From contig NZ_LT717701.1 in assembly GCF_900157385.1 (NCBI RefSeq), forward strand, positions 1,523,772 to 1,587,771: a stretch of DNA of 64,000 nucleotides, written 5' to 3'. How positions within the stretch are numbered: the stretch's first letter is position 1; each line of letters starts with the position of its first letter. The position numbers and the translations under genes were made by a program. Source of the DNA: Mycobacterium terramassiliense. Its GTDB lineage: Bacteria; Actinomycetota; Actinomycetes; Mycobacteriales; Mycobacteriaceae. Under the pieces are notes generated by a model that saw only the letters and a program-made list of their open reading frames with translations, had not been told where the DNA came from and did not search any database. Positions 32,148-41,128 of this stretch are shown piece after piece.

Positions 32148-33812
32148 TCAGCTGGTGCGCCCTCTTTCGGTGCGGTAGCGACGCACCAGCGCGTCGGTCG
32201 AGCTGTCCGACTGTGGCGCGGGCGAGGAGTCGGCGGTGATCACCGGCAGCAGCGCCTTGGCTTGCGTTTTGCCCAGTTCCACGCCCCACTGGTCGAAGGA
32301 GTCGATGCCCCAGATCACGCCCTCGGTGAAGACCTGGTGCTCGTAGAGCGCGATCAGCTGGCCCAGCACCGACGGCGTGAGCCGGTCGGCCAGGATCGAG
32401 GTGGACGGCCGGTTGCCCGGCATCACCTTGTGCGGTACGACGTGGGCGGGCGTGCCCTCGGCGGCGATCTCCTCGGCCGTCTTGCCGAACGCCAGCACCT
32501 GCGTCTGGGCGAAGAAGTTGCTCATCAGCAGGTCGTGCATGCTGCCGGTGCCGTCGGCGGTGGCGAGGTCGTCGAGGGGTTGGCTGAAGCCGATGAAATC
32601 GGCCGGCACCAGCCGGGTGCCCTGATGCAGCAGTTGGTAGAAGGCGTGCTGGCCATTGGTTCCCGGTTCGCCCCAAAAGATTTCGCCCGTGTCGGTGGTG
32701 ACGGGTGTGCCGTCGGCGCGCGTCGACTTGCCGTTGGATTCCATAGTCAGCTGTTGCAGGTACGCCGCAAAGCGGGACAGGTCGTTCGAATACGGCAGCA
32801 CCGCGCGCGATTGCGCGCCCATGAAGTTGGAGTACCACAGCCCGATCAGGCCGAGCAGGACGGGCGCGTTGGACTCCAGCGGGGCCGTCTTGAAATGCCG
32901 GTCAACGATGTGGAATCCGGACAGAAAGTCGGCGAATGCTTCCTTGCCGACGGCGGCCATCACCGACAGGCCGATCGCCGAATCGACCGAGTAACGCCCG
33001 CCCACCCAATCCCAGAACCCGAACATGTTGTCGGTGTTGATGCCGAAGTCGTCGACCAGGCGTTTGTTGGTGGAGACGGCGACGAAATGCTTGGCCACCG
33101 CGGAGTCCCCGAGCGCGTCGGTCAACCAGCGGCGCGCGGCGGTCGCGTTGGTCAGCGTCTCCAGCGTGGAGAAGGTCTTCGACGCCACGATGAAAAGCGT
33201 TGTGGCCGGGTCCAAGTCGGCCAGCTTCGCGATCAGATCGGCGGGGTCGACGTTGGAGACGAAGCGTGCCGATATTCCCGCGTCGGCGTAGTGGCGCAGC
33301 GCCTGGTACACCATGACCGGTCCGAGGTCCGACCCCCCGATGCCGATGTTGACCACGGTGCTGATTCTTTTCCCGGTGGCCCCGACCCATTCACCGCTGC
33401 GTAACCGGTCGGTGAACTCTCCCATCGCATCCAGCACGGCGTGCACGTCCTCGACGACGTTCTGGCCGTCGACGGTTAGCTCGGCGTCCCGGGGCAGCCG
33501 TAGCGCGGTGTGCAACACGGCGCGGTCCTCAGAGGTGTTGATGTGCACGCCGGAGAACATCTGGTCGCGCCGCTCTTCGAGGTTAGCCGTCCGGGCCAAG
33601 TCGATCAGCAGCCGCAGCGTCTCTCGGGTGACGCGGTGTTTGCTGTAGTCGATGTAGAGGTCGCCGACCGTGACGGTCAGCTCGCGGCCGCGGTCGGGAT
33701 CGTCGTCGAAGAACTTGCGTAGATGGGTATCGCCGATTTGTTCGTGATGACTGCGCAGGGCGTCCCACGCCGGGGTGGCGGTGATGTCGGGGATGGTGTG
33801 CACGGAGGTCAT
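32148..33812 (-). CDS. pgi: Glucose-6-phosphate isomerase
   Basis: A 554-residue cytosolic enzyme interconverting glucose-6-phosphate and fructose-6-phosphate in glycolysis and gluconeogenesis. It shows the family segments VVNIGIGGSDLGPVMVYQAL and TLFIVASKTFSTLETLTNA (sugar phosphate SIS loops). The active-site stretch GEPGTNGQHAFYQLLHQGT and the C-terminal signature FDQWGVELGK are also present. The length is normal. The ATG at 33812 lacks an obvious ribosome-binding site, and the upstream 13 bp run into a pair of REP-like hairpins. It matches Rv0946c. It is convergent with the TetR gene. Confidence 0.97.
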   Translation of the reverse strand: MTSVHTIPDITATPAWDALRSHHEQIGDTHLRKFFDDDPDRGRELTVTVGDLYIDYSKHRVTRETLRLLIDLARTANLEERRDQMFSGVHINTSEDRAVLHTALRLPRDAELTVDGQNVVEDVHAVLDAMGEFTDRLRSGEWVGATGKRISTVVNIGIGGSDLGPVMVYQALRHYADAGISARFVSNVDPADLIAKLADLDPATTLFIVASKTFSTLETLTNATAARRWLTDALGDSAVAKHFVAVSTNKRLVDDFGINTDNMFGFWDWVGGRYSVDSAIGLSVMAAVGKEAFADFLSGFHIVDRHFKTAPLESNAPVLLGLIGLWYSNFMGAQSRAVLPYSNDLSRFAAYLQQLTMESNGKSTRADGTPVTTDTGEIFWGEPGTNGQHAFYQLLHQGTRLVPADFIGFSQPLDDLATADGTGSMHDLLMSNFFAQTQVLAFGKTAEEIAAEGTPAHVVPHKVMPGNRPSTSILADRLTPSVLGQLIALYEHQVFTEGVIWGIDSFDQWGVELGKTQAKALLPVITADSSPAPQSDSSTDALVRRYRTERGRTS

Positions 33813-33824
33813 GATTCGACCCTA

Positions 33825-33927
33825 GTGACGGTCGCAAGCGCGGCGTAGCCGGGCGCGGCGGGCCGTCACGGTGGCTAATGCTGTGACGGTCGCAAGCGCG
33901 GCGTAGCCGGGCGCGGCGGGCCGTCAC
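33825..33927. repeat. Two identical 45-bp REP-like palindromic repeats upstream of pgi
   Basis: Identical copies lie at 33825-33869 and 33883-33927, separated by GGTGGCTAATGCT-like spacer DNA of 13 bp. Each begins GTGACGGTCGC and ends GGGCCGTCAC, so its ends pair as a hairpin. The core is the reverse complement of the repeats at 23260 and 54079. They lie in the gap between the chorismate mutase stop (33977) and the pgi start. Confidence 0.85.
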
Positions 33928-33976
33928 CATGCGTATGCGGTCGGACAGCGCCGGGCCGGGCCGGGATGCGGGGCTG

Positions 33977-34249
33977 TCAGTGCCCGAGCCGGCCCCGGCC
34001 CAGCCGCAACAGCAACATCGCCAGGTCCTTACCCTCGGGACCGAGCTCGCTGTAGCGTTCGATGACCTTCATCTCGCGGCTGTGCACCAGCCGGGTGCCG
34101 CCGGACGCCATGCGCACCTTGCCGATCGCCTGGGACACCTCGGCGCGCCGCTTTACCGCGGCGAGGATCTCGGCGTCCAATCGGTCGATCTCTTGGCGCA
34201 ACTGCTCAATGTCGGTGGCCTCTGGGGACTCGACGGTCTCGATGTTCAT
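33977..34249 (-). CDS. Chorismate mutase, AroQ type (Rv0948c type)
   Basis: A 90-residue all-helical intracellular enzyme that turns chorismate into prephenate for Phe and Tyr synthesis. It shows the AroQ-delta pattern IEQLRQEIDRLDAEILAAVK, then KRRAEVSQAIGK, RLVHSREMKVIERYSELG and the C-terminal LLRLGRGRLGH. In M. tuberculosis this end contacts the DAHP synthase, which activates the otherwise weak mutase. The ATG at 34249 has GGAG nine bases upstream and gives the studied 90-residue form. An in-frame ATG at 34294 would add 15 residues and overlaps the stop of a possible leader frame, so it cannot be excluded. Confidence 0.93.
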   Translation of the reverse strand: MNIETVESPEATDIEQLRQEIDRLDAEILAAVKRRAEVSQAIGKVRMASGGTRLVHSREMKVIERYSELGPEGKDLAMLLLRLGRGRLGH

Positions 34250-34320
34250 TTCGGCTAACTCCGCGTTCTCTTGATGTGGGGGGTCTGGTCTCATCCGTTA
34301 TCGGGCCTCACAAAAGAGAC

Positions 34321-34353
34321 GAGCCCCGAATCCGGAAGCGGACCACGGGGCTC
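34321..34353 (-). terminator. Terminator-like hairpin in the leader of the chorismate mutase gene
   Basis: GAGCCCCG (34321-34328) pairs with CGGGGCTC (34346-34353). On the minus strand the hairpin is followed by GTCTCTTTTGTG, a modest U-rich run, 27 bp before the upstream ATG at 34294. It could terminate or attenuate transcription into the chorismate mutase gene. The rest of the 34250-34565 gap, apart from the uvrD1 promoter side, shows no gene. Confidence 0.45.
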
Positions 34354-34565
34354 TGCGAAAGCAGCTACACCACGGGCACCGCTGGCCGGTACCCGTAGAA
34401 AAATCGGCCGATCCACTCCCGGGTCGGGAGCTGCCGATGTTGCCGCGCGTTGAGCACTCACCGAGTGTGCCACTAAGGGGCGTGACCACGCAAAAATGAT
34501 TGGGCGTCGGTCCCCAGTGCCGGGCCGGCGAAGTAGTCGGCGGTCGGCGGTAAGTTTGGACCGAC

Positions 34566-36890
34566 ATGAGTGTGCACGCGACCAGTAACTCCGATGCCAA
34601 GTCCGCCTCCGAAGCACAGGAGCTGCTCGACGGGCTCAACCCGCAACAACGCCAGGCGGTGGTGCACGAGGGCTCGCCGCTGCTGATCGTCGCGGGCGCG
34701 GGCTCGGGCAAGACGGCGGTCCTGACGCGGCGCATCGCCTATCTGATCGCGGCGCGCGGCGTCGGCGTCGGACAGATCCTGGCGATCACGTTCACCAACA
34801 AGGCCGCCGCGGAGATGCGCGAACGCGTGGTGCGCCTGGTGGGCAATCGCGCCCGCGCGATGTGGGTGTCCACGTTCCACTCGACCTGCGTGCGCATCCT
34901 GCGCAACCAGGCATCGCTGATCGAGGGGCTCAATTCCAACTTCTCGATCTACGACGCCGACGATTCGCGACGCCTGCTGCAGATGATCGGCCGCGACATG
35001 GGGCTGGACATCAAGCGCTACTCGCCGCGCCTGCTGGCCAACGCCATCTCCAACCTGAAGAACGAGTTGATAGATCCCGGCGAGGCGGTGGCCAACCTGT
35101 CGGACGACTCCGATGAGTTGAGCCGGACGGTGGCCTCCGTCTACGGCGAATACCAGCGGCGGCTGCGCGCGGCCAACGCGTTGGACTTCGACGACCTGAT
35201 CGGCGAGACCGTCGCGGTGCTGCAGACGTTCCCCCAAATCGCGCAGTATTACCGCCGGCGGTTCCGGCATGTGCTGGTCGACGAATACCAGGACACCAAC
35301 CACGCCCAGTACGTGCTGGTGCGCGAACTGGTGGGCACCGACACCGAGGGCGACGTGCCGCCGGCGGAATTGTGCGTGGTCGGTGACGCCGATCAATCGA
35401 TTTATGCGTTCCGCGGCGCGACCATCCGCAACATCGAGGACTTCGAGCGCGACTATCCCGACGCGAGAACCATTCTGCTGGAACAGAATTACCGCTCCAC
35501 GCAGAACATCCTGTCGGCGGCCAACTCGGTGATCGCCCGCAACACGGGACGCCGTGAGAAGCGCCTGTGGACCGACGCCGGCGCGGGCGAGCTGATCGTC
35601 GGCTACGTCGCCGACAACGAGCACGACGAGGCCCGGTTCGTGGCCGAGGAGATCGACGCGCTCGCCGAGCGGGGCGAGATCACCTACAACGACGTGGCGG
35701 TGTTCTATCGCACCAACAACTCGTCGCGGTCCCTGGAAGAGGTCTTCATCCGCGCCGGCATCCCCTACAAGGTCGTTGGGGGAGTGCGCTTCTACGAGCG
35801 CAAGGAGATCCGCGACATCGTCGCCTACCTACGGGTGCTGGACAATCCCGGTGACGCGGTCAGCATGCGGCGCATCCTCAACACGCCGCGCCGGGGCATC
35901 GGGGATCGCGCCGAGGCGTGCGTGGCGGTGTACGCCGAGAACACCGGCGCCAGCTTCGCCGACGCGCTGGTGGCAGCCGCCGAAGGCCGGGTGCCGATGC
36001 TGAATACCCGCGCGGAGAAGGCGATCGCGGGCTTCGTCGAGCTGCTGGACGACCTGAGGGGCCACCTCGACGACGACCTCGGCGAATTGGTCGAGTTGGT
36101 GCTCGAACGCAGCGGCTACCGCAGCGAGCTGGAGTCCTCCACCGATCCGCAGGAGCTGGCCAGGCTGGACAACCTGAACGAATTGGTCAGCGTCGCACAC
36201 GAATTCAGCATCGACCAAGCCAATGCGGCCGCGCTGGAGGCTCCCGAGGACGAGGATGTGCCCGATACCGGCGCCCTGGCGGCGTTTCTGGAGCGGGTGT
36301 CGCTGGTCGCCGACGCCGACGAAATCCCCGAGCACGGAGCCGGTTTGGTCACGCTGATGACGCTGCACACGGCGAAGGGGCTGGAGTTCCCGGTGGTGTT
36401 CGTCACCGGCTGGGAGGACGGGATGTTCCCCCACATGCGGTCGCTGGACGACCCGACCGAACTGTCCGAGGAGCGGCGGCTGGCCTACGTCGGCATCACG
36501 CGGGCCCGCCAGCGACTGTACGTCTCCCGGGCCATCGTGCGGTCCTCCTGGGGGCAGCCGATGCTCAACCCGGAATCGCGCTTCCTGCAGGAGATTCCGC
36601 AGGAGCTCATCGACTGGCGGCGCAGCGCGCCGCCGCCGTCGTCGTTCAGTGCCCCGGTGAGCGGTGCCGGACGGTTCGGCGCGCCGCGTCCGTCGCCGAC
36701 CCGGTCGGGGGCCAACAAGCGCCCGCTGCTGGTGCTGCAGCCCGGCGACCGGGTGACTCACGACAAATACGGGCTGGGCCGGGTCGAGGAGGTGTCCGGG
36801 GTCGGTGAATCGGCCATGTCGCTGATCGACTTCGGCAGCTCGGGGCGGGTGAAGCTGATGCACAACCACGCCCCCGTCAGCAAGCTCTGA
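34566..36890 (+). CDS. uvrD1: ATP-dependent DNA helicase UvrD1/PcrA
   Basis: A 774-residue superfamily 1A 3'-5' helicase used in nucleotide excision repair and replication restart. Motif I is GAGSGKTAVLTRRIAYL, Ia is AITFTNKAAAEM, motif II is VDEYQDTNHAQY, motif III is GDADQSIYAFRGA, motif IV is LEQNYRSTQNIL, motif V is TLMTLHTAKGLEFPVVF and motif VI is RRLAYVGITRARQRLY. The C-terminal 60 or so residues form a Tudor-like PcrA tail (PGDRVTHDKYGLGRVEEV) that binds RNA polymerase in relatives. In mycobacteria Ku is known to stimulate this helicase, and ku/ligD lie 15-20 kb away. It is divergent from the chorismate mutase gene and matches Rv0949. Confidence 0.96.
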   Translation: MSVHATSNSDAKSASEAQELLDGLNPQQRQAVVHEGSPLLIVAGAGSGKTAVLTRRIAYLIAARGVGVGQILAITFTNKAAAEMRERVVRLVGNRARAMWVSTFHSTCVRILRNQASLIEGLNSNFSIYDADDSRRLLQMIGRDMGLDIKRYSPRLLANAISNLKNELIDPGEAVANLSDDSDELSRTVASVYGEYQRRLRAANALDFDDLIGETVAVLQTFPQIAQYYRRRFRHVLVDEYQDTNHAQYVLVRELVGTDTEGDVPPAELCVVGDADQSIYAFRGATIRNIEDFERDYPDARTILLEQNYRSTQNILSAANSVIARNTGRREKRLWTDAGAGELIVGYVADNEHDEARFVAEEIDALAERGEITYNDVAVFYRTNNSSRSLEEVFIRAGIPYKVVGGVRFYERKEIRDIVAYLRVLDNPGDAVSMRRILNTPRRGIGDRAEACVAVYAENTGASFADALVAAAEGRVPMLNTRAEKAIAGFVELLDDLRGHLDDDLGELVELVLERSGYRSELESSTDPQELARLDNLNELVSVAHEFSIDQANAAALEAPEDEDVPDTGALAAFLERVSLVADADEIPEHGAGLVTLMTLHTAKGLEFPVVFVTGWEDGMFPHMRSLDDPTELSEERRLAYVGITRARQRLYVSRAIVRSSWGQPMLNPESRFLQEIPQELIDWRRSAPPPSSFSAPVSGAGRFGAPRPSPTRSGANKRPLLVLQPGDRVTHDKYGLGRVEEVSGVGESAMSLIDFGSSGRVKLMHNHAPVSKL

Positions 36891-36892
36891 CT

Positions 36893-36954
36893 CGCCGAAC
36901 GTGACGTCAGGGCGAGATTTTCGCCAATTCTTCGCCGCCAGAACACGTTCGGCG
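36893..36954. terminator. Stem-loop between convergent genes downstream of uvrD1
   Basis: CGCCGAACGTG (36893-36903) and CACGTTCGGCG (36944-36954) form a perfect 11-bp stem. A nested hairpin GGCGA/TCGCC lies at 36911-36925. It begins 3 bp after the uvrD1 stop and ends 31 bp before the convergent membrane-protein stop. No U tract follows. Confidence 0.55.
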
Positions 36955-36984
36955 CAAAGGGCGCGAGCGGCGTAAGGAAGCCCG

Positions 36985-37566
36985 CTACGCGTGCAGCCAG
37001 CGTTTGGTTTGCGGGTGAAACGCCAGCGCCACGCTGGCGACCGGCAGCAACCACAGGGTGTAGACGATCCACGCCACGCGCGCGCCCGCGATGAACACGC
37101 CGCCGTAGGTCAGCACCGCCACCACGGCGCCGGCCGCGATGAGGTAACGACCAAGCGGTCGATGCTGCAGCAGCATGATCACCCCGGAGATCGTGGTGAT
37201 CGCGAACACCAGCGCGAGGAAGGCGACCGCGATGCAGAAGAGGCGGTCGGTCCGCCACCACCCCGCGATCAGGTCGGTGGCCACCACCGATGTGGCCCAT
37301 CCGCTGACGATGGCGACGGCGCTGGCGGCGACGGCGGTCCGCCCGCTCGGCTCGTGGCCGGGCGGGGCCGCAAGCCCGTGCCGGACCGCGGACGTGGCGC
37401 CCTGATCGGGAGCCGACTGCCGGGGAAGCTGCGTCGTTGGGGACTCCGGGACCACGGGCATCGGCCCGGTCGGTGCCCGCCGGATGATCCGCGTCTGCGA
37501 TTCCGAGGGTGGTGCGGCGGCCTCCGGTGTGGGCGCAGGAGCAGCGGGGTCGTTGGGCGCGGTCAC
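36985..37566 (-). CDS. Four-helix membrane protein with proline-rich N-terminus
   Basis: A 193-residue unrecognised protein. The first 70 or so residues are Pro/Ala/Thr-rich and disordered (VTAPNDPAAPAPTPEAAAPP). Four membrane helices follow: AVAASAVAIVSGWATSVVA, LFCIAVAFLALVFAITTISG, YLIAAGAVVAVLTYGGVFIA and AWIVYTLWLLPVASVALAF. The GTG at 37566 lies one base after the stop of the M23 peptidase gene (TGA-G-GTG), so it is translated by coupling and probably works with it. The open frame extends further upstream, but that overlaps the peptidase gene. The arrangement suggests a cell-envelope accessory protein; nothing more specific can be said. Confidence 0.72.
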   Translation of the reverse strand: MTAPNDPAAPAPTPEAAAPPSESQTRIIRRAPTGPMPVVPESPTTQLPRQSAPDQGATSAVRHGLAAPPGHEPSGRTAVAASAVAIVSGWATSVVATDLIAGWWRTDRLFCIAVAFLALVFAITTISGVIMLLQHRPLGRYLIAAGAVVAVLTYGGVFIAGARVAWIVYTLWLLPVASVALAFHPQTKRWLHA

Positions 37567-37567
37567 C

Positions 37568-38701
37568 TCAGCCAGCGTAGTTGCCGACGTTAAGACCCCG
37601 CTTTGCAAGCCATGGGACTGGGTCGATCCTTTCGGTGCCGCCCTGGAGCACCTCAAAGTGCAGGTGTGGCCCGGTGGAATTGCCGCGGTTGCCCATGGTG
37701 GCGATCTGGTCGCCGGCCATCACGCGCTGGCCGACGCTGACCAGCGTCGTGTTGACGTGCCCGTAGAGCGTGACGGTGCCGTCGGCGTGGCGGAGCTTGA
37801 CCAGCGCCCCATAGCCGGCGGCGGGGCCGGAGTCGATGACGACGCCGTCGGACACCGCATAGATCGGCGTTCCGATCGAGTTGGCGAGGTCGATGCCCGC
37901 GTGCAGCACGCCCCACCGGTACCCGAAGTTGGAGGTGAAGATGCCCTTGGTCGGCATGACATAGAGCGGCTGCTGCAGCCGGGCCTCGCGCTGAGCGCGA
38001 TCGTTGGCGAAGGCCAGGCCCTTGGCGAGCTCCTCGTTGTGCACCGCGGCGTTCGCCGCGGGCTGGACAGCGATCACCTGGGCGCCGCGGATCGTGTTGC
38101 TACCCGCCCCGCCGGTGAGGGCCGACGCGTTGGCGGTCAGCACGGCCTCCGTCTTGGGCGTATCGGCGTGGCTGGTCGCCGTGTGGGCCGCGGCGGCCGC
38201 GGCCCCGGCCGCCATCGCCGAGATCAGCAGGCGCCCCCGGGCCGCGCTGGTCGGCTGCTTACGGTGTTGCCCGCCGCGGCGTATGACGGGAATGACGTCG
38301 GTGATGTCCGAGTAGTTGGAACGGCGCGCTTCGGTGGCGGCGGTACGGGGCTGGAACCGTGCCGGGACCGGCACGGCCGCGGGAGCGGCCAGCAGCAGCG
38401 GGCCCAAATCGTCCGTGTCGTGCAGGTCGTCGAGCTCGGGAGCCAGCAGCACGCGGGCTTCGTTGTCGAAGGCCGAGTCGTTGCTGAAGTCCAGATCATC
38501 GAGATCGGCGGCCTCGTCGACGAAATCCCAGTCGTCGAAGTCGAACCCGTCGAGGGGCAGGATTTCGGTGACCTCGTTGCGGTGAGCTTCCGTCCACCGG
38601 CCGCCTGCTGCGCGACCTACCCTCACCACGCCTGTTGTTTCGGCAGAAGGACGAGTCAAACGGTGCTGGGACAAGCTGAAATGTCCTCGTATCGTGACCA
38701 T
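37568..38701 (-). CDS. M23-family metallopeptidase (Rv0950c type)
   Basis: A 377-residue predicted peptidoglycan endopeptidase. The N-terminal 155 or so residues are acidic and unstructured (LDGFDFDDWDFVDEAADLDD). A membrane/signal helix follows (RLLISAMAAGAAAAAAHTA), then an outer domain. The lysostaphin-type LytM fold has FGYRWGVLHAGIDL with the His and Asp zinc ligands, YGHVNTTLVSVGQRVMAGD, and GPHLHFEV with the third ligand, so it looks catalytically intact. The long N-terminal cytoplasmic part is unusual for the family and may regulate it. The ATG at 38701 is the far start; a later start would remove acidic sequence. It is divergent from sucC and followed at 1 bp by a membrane-protein gene. 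Confidence 0.9.
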   Translation of the reverse strand: MVTIRGHFSLSQHRLTRPSAETTGVVRVGRAAGGRWTEAHRNEVTEILPLDGFDFDDWDFVDEAADLDDLDFSNDSAFDNEARVLLAPELDDLHDTDDLGPLLLAAPAAVPVPARFQPRTAATEARRSNYSDITDVIPVIRRGGQHRKQPTSAARGRLLISAMAAGAAAAAAHTATSHADTPKTEAVLTANASALTGGAGSNTIRGAQVIAVQPAANAAVHNEELAKGLAFANDRAQREARLQQPLYVMPTKGIFTSNFGYRWGVLHAGIDLANSIGTPIYAVSDGVVIDSGPAAGYGALVKLRHADGTVTLYGHVNTTLVSVGQRVMAGDQIATMGNRGNSTGPHLHFEVLQGGTERIDPVPWLAKRGLNVGNYAG

Positions 38702-38961
38702 AACGTTATCTGGACCCTAGGAAGGTATCCGCTAACCGACGGGGCTGGCAACCTCGGGCCAAGAACCCGGCCAAGATTGTGATTCGCATCACCTTTGCGG
38801 GGTACCGGTATGCCGTGAGCTGCGCCACATCGGCGGACGCGACGGTAGCACGCGTTCGACGGGTGGATACAGTGCCACCGTGCGAGTCGCCGATTCCGGC
38901 TGCCCCCATCGCGGGGCCCACGTACAGGCCTAGCAGCAAGTCGAGCGAAGACAGTGAGCCC

Positions 38962-40143
38962 ATGGACCTTTTCGAGTATCAAGCAAAAGAATTGTTCGCC
39001 AAGCACAACGTACCGAGCACGCCCGGTCGGGTGACCGACACCGCCGACGGTGCCCGGGCCATCGCCGAGGAGATCGGTCGCCCCGTGATGGTGAAGGCCC
39101 AGGTCAAGGTCGGCGGCCGCGGTAAGGCCGGCGGCGTCAAATACGCCGCGACACCCGAAGACGCCTACCAGCACGCCAAGAACATCCTCGGCCTGGACAT
39201 CAAGGGCCACGTCGTGAAGAAGCTGCTTGTCGCCGAGGCCAGCGACATCGCCGAGGAGTACTACATCTCCTTCCTGCTCGACCGCGCCAACCGCACCTAC
39301 CTGGCCATGTGCTCGGTCGAGGGCGGCATGGAGATCGAGGAAGTCGCCGCCACCAAGCCCGACCGGCTCGCCAAGGTCCCCGTCAGCGCCGTCAAGGGCG
39401 TCGACGAGGCGACCGCCCGGTCCATCGCCGAGCAGGGTCACCTGCCCGCCGAGGTGCTCGACGCCGCCGCGGTCACCATCTCCAAGTTGTGGGAGCTTTT
39501 CGTCGCGGAGGACGCGACGCTGGTCGAGGTCAACCCGCTGGTGCGCACGCCCTCACTCGGTGAGGACGACCCAGGCCGCATCCTGGCGCTGGACGGCAAG
39601 GTCACGCTCGACGCCAACGCCGATTTCCGCCACCCCGATCACACCGAGTTCGAGGACCGCGAGGCCACCGATCCGCTGGAGCTCAAGGCCAAGGAACACC
39701 ACCTCAACTACGTCAAGCTCGACGGCGCCGTCGGCATCATCGGCAACGGCGCGGGCCTGGTCATGTCGACCCTCGACGTCGTCGCGTACGCGGGGGAGAA
39801 GCACGGGGGAGTCAAGCCGGCCAACTTCCTGGACATCGGCGGCGGCGCCTCGGCGGAGGTGATGGCCGCCGGGTTGGACGTGATCCTGGGCGACCAACAG
39901 GTCAAGAGCGTGTTCGTCAACGTCTTCGGCGGCATCACCTCCTGCGACGCGGTGGCCACCGGCATCGTCAAGGCGCTGGAAATCCTCGGCGACGAGGCCA
40001 ACAAGCCGCTGGTGGTGCGCCTCGACGGCAACAACGTCGACGAGGGCCGTCGCATCCTGACCGAGGCCAACCACCCGCTGGTGACGCTGGTGGCCACGAT
40101 GGACGAGGCCGCCGACAAGGCCGCCGAGCTGGCGAGCGCCTGA
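38962..40143 (+). CDS. sucC: Succinyl-CoA ligase, beta subunit
   Basis: A 393-residue subunit of the TCA-cycle enzyme that makes ATP or GTP from succinyl-CoA. It begins MDLFEYQAKELFAKHNVPST, the typical start of SucC. The ATP-grasp domain has VMVKAQVKVGGRGKAGGVKY and VEVNPLVRTP, and the subunit interface has NFLDIGGGASAEVMAAGLDV. The ATG at 38962 is chosen; the open frame runs further upstream to 38779 without protein-like sequence. It is followed by sucD at 16 bp. It is divergent from the M23 peptidase gene over about 260 bp in which I see no further gene. It matches Rv0951. Confidence 0.97.
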   Translation: MDLFEYQAKELFAKHNVPSTPGRVTDTADGARAIAEEIGRPVMVKAQVKVGGRGKAGGVKYAATPEDAYQHAKNILGLDIKGHVVKKLLVAEASDIAEEYYISFLLDRANRTYLAMCSVEGGMEIEEVAATKPDRLAKVPVSAVKGVDEATARSIAEQGHLPAEVLDAAAVTISKLWELFVAEDATLVEVNPLVRTPSLGEDDPGRILALDGKVTLDANADFRHPDHTEFEDREATDPLELKAKEHHLNYVKLDGAVGIIGNGAGLVMSTLDVVAYAGEKHGGVKPANFLDIGGGASAEVMAAGLDVILGDQQVKSVFVNVFGGITSCDAVATGIVKALEILGDEANKPLVVRLDGNNVDEGRRILTEANHPLVTLVATMDEAADKAAELASA

Positions 40144-40159
40144 GAAAGGACTTCTGAAA

Positions 40160-41062
40160 ATGTCGATCTTCCTGAATAAGGACAACAAGGTCATCGTCCA
40201 GGGCATCACCGGCAGCGAGGCCACCGTGCACACGGCCCGAATGCTCAAGGCGGGCACCCAGATCGTGGGCGGTGTGAACGCCCGCAAGGCGGGGACCACG
40301 GTCACGCACGAGGACAAGGGCGGGCGGATCGTCAAGCTGCCGGTGTTCGGCGGTGTCGCCGAGGCGATGGAAAAGACCGGCGCCGACGTGTCGATCATCT
40401 TCGTGCCGCCGAAGTTCGCCAAGGACGCCATCATCGAGGCCGTCGACGCCGAGATCCCGCTGCTGGTGGTCATCACCGAGGGAATCCCGGTGCAGGACAG
40501 CGCGTTTGCGTGGGCGTACAACGTCGAGAAGGGCGGCAAGACCCGCATCATCGGGCCGAACTGCCCCGGCATCATCACCCCGGGCGAGGCGCTGGTGGGC
40601 ATCACCCCCGCCAACATCACCGGCTCGGGACCGGTCGGGCTGGTGTCCAAGTCCGGCACGCTGACCTACCAAATGATGTACGAGCTGCGCGATTTCGGCT
40701 TCTCGACCTCTATTGGCATCGGTGGGGACCCGGTGATCGGCACCACCCACATCGACGCCATCGAGGCCTTCGAGAAGGACCCCGACACCAAGGTCATCGT
40801 GATGATCGGCGAGATCGGCGGCGACGCCGAGGAGCGCGCCGCCGACTACATCAGGGCCCACGTCTCCAAGCCGGTCGTCGGGTATGTCGCCGGATTCACC
40901 GCCCCCGAGGGCAAGACGATGGGCCACGCCGGCGCCATCGTGTCCGGCTCGTCGGGCACCGCGGCCGCCAAGAAGGAAGCCCTGGAGGCGGCCGGCGTCA
41001 AAGTGGGCAAGACCCCGTCGGAGACGGCGGCGCTGGCCCGGGAGATTCTCAAGGCGCTGTAG
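40160..41062 (+). CDS. sucD: Succinyl-CoA ligase, alpha subunit
   Basis: A 300-residue catalytic partner of SucC. The CoA-binding Rossmann domain starts VIVQGITGSEATVHTARMLK. The active-site phosphohistidine is His256 in GKTMGHAGAIVSG. The segment GPNCPGIITPGEALVGI is the SucD signature, and ESIGIGGDP-like sequence appears as TSIGIGGDPVIGTTHID. The ATG follows AAAGGA. It lies 16 bp after sucC, forming a sucCD operon; the next gene, a thiolase-like protein on the same strand, is 66 bp further and may be read through. It matches Rv0952. Confidence 0.97.
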   Translation: MSIFLNKDNKVIVQGITGSEATVHTARMLKAGTQIVGGVNARKAGTTVTHEDKGGRIVKLPVFGGVAEAMEKTGADVSIIFVPPKFAKDAIIEAVDAEIPLLVVITEGIPVQDSAFAWAYNVEKGGKTRIIGPNCPGIITPGEALVGITPANITGSGPVGLVSKSGTLTYQMMYELRDFGFSTSIGIGGDPVIGTTHIDAIEAFEKDPDTKVIVMIGEIGGDAEERAADYIRAHVSKPVVGYVAGFTAPEGKTMGHAGAIVSGSSGTAAAKKEALEAAGVKVGKTPSETAALAREILKAL

Positions 41063-41128
41063 CGGTTGCCGCCGCGTGACGGACCCCGGTGGGCGGGCCG
41101 CAGTTCCGCTGCGGTAGATAGTGGAGCT

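Noticed and set aside
38779..38961. Upstream extension of sucC
   Set aside because: The preceding 61 codons show no SucC sequence; MDLFEYQAKE at 38962 is the conserved start.
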